64,000 bases of DNA from Drosophila miranda (Eukaryota > Arthropoda > Insecta > Diptera > Drosophilidae): contig NC_046678.1 of assembly GCF_003369915.1 (NCBI RefSeq), forward strand, positions 1,364,001 through 1,428,000, given 5' to 3'. Position numbers and translations under genes: made by a program. Shown here piece by piece: positions 59,432 to 64,000 of this stretch (positions are counted from its first letter, which is position 1; each line of letters begins with the position of its first letter). The notes under the pieces were generated by a model. It was not told the DNA's origin. It saw only the letters and a list, made by a program, of their open reading frames with translations, and did no database searches.

Positions 59432-61606
59432 ATGGCGAGCATAATATTAATAGCATGCCTTGCTATATTGGGACTAATCATTGCAATAGCTTTGTTTCTG
59501 GCGGGTGGGTATTTGTGGTGGAGACACAAAAGATCGCAATTGCAGTTTATTGAGCCCAACGAAGACGAAGAGTCTAGTAGTTACAGTCTAAGGTGAGTCG
59601 TATCACCTCATTATTTTATTTTTTATTTTATTTATGCAGATATTCGACAAAGGCTAACTGAAGAATATAGAATATTCACAACTAGCCATCGTTCATGGTA
59701 TTATATGTTTGAATAGTCGCTTGAATAGTTTAAATATGTCTAATATCAAATGATTTAAGTGGTTGAAACAAATGAAAGGAATCTTTCATTAACAATACTA
59801 TATTTAATTTGAAATGTACAGAGCTGCTCAGGACATTGATTCCGGAAATCCGCCTAGCAAACCACAAGTGCCGGTGGCGCAAGCAATAACAACTCCTCTT
59901 CAAAATAACATTAATCGGAAATTGAATGGATTCTTAAGCCTTAGAACTCCCCTAATTGGGTATGTATTTTGTTCTATCTTCACTGTACTAATAAATCTAT
60001 TATATCTATTATAATCTCCACAAATTAAATTAAAACTCAAACCTTTTAGTGGCTCGGCACCTGCACAAGCTAAAGCACAAAATGCTTCTACAGGAAATAC
60101 AAATGATGGTACCTCCAAAGATTCCGCGGTAAAAATAAGTCAGACTACCTCTCCTATCCTCTTTTTAAAATTTAATAAGCTTTTATTTTTAAATAATTAT
60201 ATATTAATTTTCGAACAAAAAAAACAGAACAAAGGTGAAAAAACCGGTTTCTCAGTTATTAAATGTACGCTTCTCTCCATCTTAGAATAAAAGTATCTCC
60301 ATGACAGACATGTATCTGGACAGCACGGATTCTAGTGAAAATGTTGGGCAAATACATTTCTCCTTGGAATATGATTTTCAAAATACAACATTAATTTTAA
60401 AAGTTCTTCAAGGAAAAGAACTACCAGCTAAAGATTTAAGTGGGACTTCGGACCCATATGTTCGTGTAACCTTGCTACCAGACAAGAAACACAGATTGGA
60501 AACTAAAATAAAACGAAGAACTTTAAATCCGCGATGGAACGAAACATTTTATTTTGAAGGATTTCCGATACAAAAACTTCAGTCACGTGTGAGAATGCTT
60601 TCTATTATCTTTCTTTACATGATCTTTAAAAAAAATTTTTAAATAATTTATCTTCATATATATACCCTTGGTATAGGTATTACACTTACATGTTTTTGAT
60701 TACGACCGGTTCTCACGGGATGACTCTATAGGAGAAGTATTTCTTCCTTTATGTCAGGTAAACATATCTTAAAATAATATTTCTATAAAAGGTGTATAGA
60801 ACGTTTAATATGGTGGTTGGGTATATTGCGTGGGCAGACTGTTTTGAAGATTTTAATTTATTGGTCGTGTTACTGATTAAGGTTCCTCCACATGCTCGTA
60901 CCTTTGTCTTCTTAGGTTGATTTTGCTGGTAAGCAGTCGTTTTGGAAAGCATTGAAACCACCAGCAAAGGATAAATGTGGAGAACTTCTGTCTTCGCTTT
61001 GCTATCACCCCTCGAACTCTATTTTGACGTTAACATTAATCAAAGCGAGGAATCTTAAAGCAAAGGACATCAACGGAAAATCTGGTAAGAAATCTTCCCG
61101 CGCCAAGTTTAAAAATAAAATAAAAATATTTGTTAGCAGAGATCAACTTTGTATTATAATTATATCCCCCGCCTTTGATATTTTCGTGAACCAATGTATT
61201 TTGAATTAACTCTAGATCCATACGTGAAGGTGTGGCTTCAGTTTGGAGACAAGCGAGTAGAGAAAAGAAAAACGCCTATATTTACATGTACATTAAATCC
61301 AGTGTTTAATGAATCATTCAGCTTCAACGTTCCATGGGAAAAAATAAGAGAATGCTCTTTGGATGTTATGGTGATGGATTTTGATAACATTGGGCGAAAT
61401 GAGTTAATAGGACGAATACTATTAGCCGGTAAGAAAAATATATATAACAGCAGAAAATATTAATAAATTTTTGTTTTTACGCATTAACATTGTACTTATT
61501 CATAGGAAAAAATGGTTCTGGTGCATCGGAAACTAAACATTGGCAGGACATGATCTCAAAGCCTAGACAAACTGTAGTACAATGGCATCGCTTAAAACCT
61601 GAGTAA
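59432..61606 (+). CDS. Syt7: Synaptotagmin 7, 8 exons
   Basis: Exons are 59432-59592, 59822-59959, 60050-60128, 60286-60588, 60677-60757, 60916-61084, 61216-61428 and 61506-61606; 414 codons plus stop. The ATG lies 2 nt inside the exon. Residues 4-27 form one membrane helix, followed by WWRHKR and a linker of about 110 residues rich in Pro, Gln and Ala. C2A (about 147-255) has the calcium-binding loops DLSGTSDPY and [11 protein letters not shown]2B (about 275-410) has DINGKSDPY and [10 protein letters not shown], a KRVEKRKT polybasic strand and the WHXL-type end QWHRLKP. Synaptotagmin 7 is a high-affinity calcium sensor for slow vesicle and lysosome exocytosis. The luminal segment is nearly absent. 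In C2B the last ligand position is Glu rather than Asp. Confidence 0.95.
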
Positions 61607-62940
61607 ATTTAAGATTTAACTATCAATTTCAGCATATGATAACAACAGAGTATGCATACACATACATATGTACATGGATTTATACCTACCATTACCATTA
61701 TCATACCATATGGAAACGCACACAATTAGCAGTATTTAATACAATCTGCACAAAGCATACATAAGTATAAACGCATTGCACATTGGTTGGATATTTGAAA
61801 TTTAATACCGAGTAAACGAATAAGGATACTGCAAATAAATCTAAATTCACTTATTGCTCTGAAGTTTTAAAGCCTCACAAACCTCTCTGAGCAATACTTA
61901 GTTTTATAATTACTTGTCTACCTAGCTAGATATATGTACGAGTATTTGTATTTGTACGTGCATGTACTTACACATACCCGTCTGGCTTCTGATTATTGTT
62001 TATAGATGTCAAGGATCGTTGAATTGTCTTTAAATTTCTATACATTTTCGATTTCATGAAAAAAAGCGCGGTTAAAATCCATTGGAACTGAATTTTTTGT
62101 TGAACAAAGGGGTATAGTAGTAATTTGTCTTTACTTGATTAGCTAAATAAATTATTGGTAGCAATAATAATAATTATATCAGGTTTATTTTATCGGCGAT
62201 GCGTGTTTAATGTAATGTAATCAATTTTTAATGCCGAAATAGACAACCCACAAAAACTAAAAGAAATATATTAAAATGTATATAATACAATTGAATTGTT
62301 AGATATATTAGATTAAAATAATCTAATAAACTCGTAAAACGACATTGTTACAAGTTACATAAAGCGAATTGTTGTTTCTTTTACAATAAAAGAATATAAA
62401 AGTAAAGGTCATATTAATTTTAAATATAGTTTTATCACAAAATATAAAGTATGATAGGGCTATAGGTTATAGAAATTATTTGATTAGAAAAATGAATGCA
62501 TTAACACTATACAAAATTGAACATTTTTAATAGTAACTATAAAAAAAATTAGCCAACCATTGCCGAAACAAGCGTCTACTGCGAAGAAGTGCGAAAATAA
62601 AATGACATTTAAATTAAGAATTAAACAATAAAGAGATTTATAATTGATGCATTGAAACTGAGTTTAAAAAACGAAAAATCGAAAATACAACCCACCTTGA
62701 AATTACATATTTGTTATATACCTGTTATAATATTATTAAACTAATTTATGAATATTACATAGCTGCAAATAAAGCATTTTAAACTTACGTGTTGGGTATT
62801 TAATGCTAATGCTTTTTGTTGAGTTGCGGGAAATTATAATGTATGTGAACACATCTCTAGTACTTACTAAAAGAGTGATTTCGCTTAAGTTGCGTGTCTG
62901 ATGTAAGAATGTAGATAATATTATTTTATACAAAGATAGG
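61607..62940. other. Syt7 3' flank
   Basis: AT-rich, with several possible AATAAA signals between 61.8 and 62.4 kb. No coding frame or RNA gene is supported. Confidence 0.5.
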
Positions 62941-62944
62941 GTTG

Positions 62945-63400
62945 GGAGGCTGGCGAAAATCCTCAAGCTGAACTCTCCACTAAAGTGTCGGCTGGGCCTT
63001 GGGCAGCAAAAGGCAAGAGCGAGAGTGCTGCCAAAGACACTCCGGCGAACAAGAGGCAACGCGGGCCCAAGGGCGCTACCCTTCAGCTAAAGACGACGAG
63101 GAAGTTCAGACAGAAGTTACCAAGAGGCATCTGATTGTGGCTCTGATCGATAGAGGCGACGAGAATGGCAAGATGCCGGCAGCTTAGCGGAAGCTAGTTC
63201 ACACGCAGCCCTCAGAATCTATCTTCCCCCGAATGGAAGACTACTCCAACGCTACCATGCCCACCTTCGACGGCATCGGATGATTGAACGGGTTGAAGTG
63301 ATCCTTAAATGTAACGACGACACAACGCGGCAGTGTGCAGTTGAAAGCCCTGTGGCATGGGGCCAAGCTGTAGGTGGTAGACAGGGAGCTCATCTCGACT
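62945..63400 (+). mobile_element. LOA/bilbo-like LINE ORF1 fragment
   Basis: The plus frame reads EVTKRHLIVALIDRGDENGK then, after a stop, KLVHTQPSESIFPRMEDYSN, MPTFDGIG and, after shifts, KCNDDTTRQ and DREL. This matches the ORF1 domain (RHLxVALIDRSDENGKMP … MPTFDGxGWLNG … IKCxDD) that I recall from Drosophila LOA-clade elements. It has at least one stop and one frameshift. GC content is clearly higher than in the flank. Confidence 0.6.
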
Positions 63401-63404
63401 AAAC

Positions 63405-64000
63405 CAACTAAGCATGGATTTATAAGGCGGCGATCAACCACCACGAACTTGTTAGAGTTTACCTCTTTCATTATTAAAGGCTTTCAAGGTAACTTATAGA
63501 CGGATGTTATTTACACCGACTTCAGTAAAGCATTCGACTCTGTAAACCATTCCCTTCTAGCACATAAACTTGACCCTTTAGGGTTTCCGCCCAACCTCCT
63601 GAGATGGATTTCTAGCTATCTTTGTTCCAGGTCTCAAAGAGTCCTCTTCAAAAACTTCCTCTCTTCACCAGTAAAGGTTTCTTCGGGAGTACCGCAGGGC
63701 ACCCATCTAGGCCCCTTACTCTTCACACTCTTTATTAATGACTTGCCTTCGGTTTTAACATACTCTCGAGTATGCGGATGATGTTAAACTCTGTGTCCAG
63801 TATAAGGACATTTCATTTCATACTCGCTTGCAATCCGATCTCAATAACTTTCAGTCATGGTGTTGTGCTAACTTTTTACACCTTAATGCTTCGAAATGCA
63901 AAGTTATGACATTTCACCGTTCTAGCCCCTTGTTGGCTCCCTATACCCTATTTGGTGGTTCTCTTGAGAGAATCACCCTGGTGGATGATCTTGGGGTTAT
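63405..64000 (+). mobile_element. Jockey-like LINE reverse transcriptase, runs off the window
   Basis: Starts abruptly at KHGFIRRRSTTTNLLEFTSF, one stop later reads TDVIYTDFSKAFDSVNHSLL, LRWISSYLCSRSQRVLFKNF, SSGVPQGTHLGPLLFTLFIN and then, after a one-base shift near 63770, EYADDVKLC with the catalytic YADD. It continues with NFLHLNASKCKVMTFHRSSP and GGSLERITLVDDLGV at the edge. Ordinary jockey-superfamily RT motifs. It is 5'-truncated within RT and joined directly to the LOA-like fragment. Same family as the 29.9-32.4 kb copy. Confidence 0.9.

Overview
This is eukaryotic, AT-rich DNA with short GT-AG introns (and two GC-AG ones), long gene-poor spacers full of CATATGTACATA-type repeats, and Helitron-like (DINE-1/INE-1 type) elements, LINE fragments and DNA-transposon remnants. 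The genes are those of the Drosophila dot chromosome (Muller element F, chromosome 4 in D. melanogaster): Abcd1, Arl4, a CG1674/synaptopodin-2-like gene, dpr7, RhoGAP102A, NfI and Syt7. The repeat families differ from the D. melanogaster consensus I remember and look more like those of the obscura group, but I hold the species call only loosely.

Layout: (1) 74-6630 (+), a three-exon gene for a secreted or membrane protein of about 1443 aa with a seven-helix block like vertebrate PRRT3/PRRT4. Intron 1 carries a Helitron-like element and a hAT transposase remnant. (2) 8232-11003 (-), a seven-exon TTC39-type gene, convergent with gene 1. (3) 14106-16967 (+), Abcd1, a peroxisomal half ABC transporter. 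(4) 17.2-19.0 kb, unidentified minus-strand open frames. (5) 19287-20510 (+), Arl4, a small GTPase with a 108-aa insert. (6) 21625-29309 (+), CG1674-like muscle/actin gene, 12 exons. (7) 29.9-32.4 kb (-), decayed LINE. (8) 35048-37086 (+), dpr7. (9) 38.1-38.4 kb, possible orphan exons. (10) 39771-47572 (+), RhoGAP102A, 12 exons. (11) 49349-52127 (-), NfI, with its 5' end not securely placed. (12) 52.7-59.4 kb, a repeat-rich spacer with a Tc1-like element. (13) 59432-61606 (+), Syt7. (14) 62.9-64.0 kb (+), two LINE fragments running off the window edge.

The exon models were joined by hand: each intron was chosen from visible splice sites and every complete model keeps a single frame with a total length divisible by three. 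The genes are independent housekeeping, neuronal and muscle genes, not an operon or cluster. I did not find a convincing undescribed system. The best leads are the Arl4 insert, the two GC-AG introns, a perfect fold-back inside a LINE, a nested palindromic element inside a Tc1 remnant, and a few orphan open frames.
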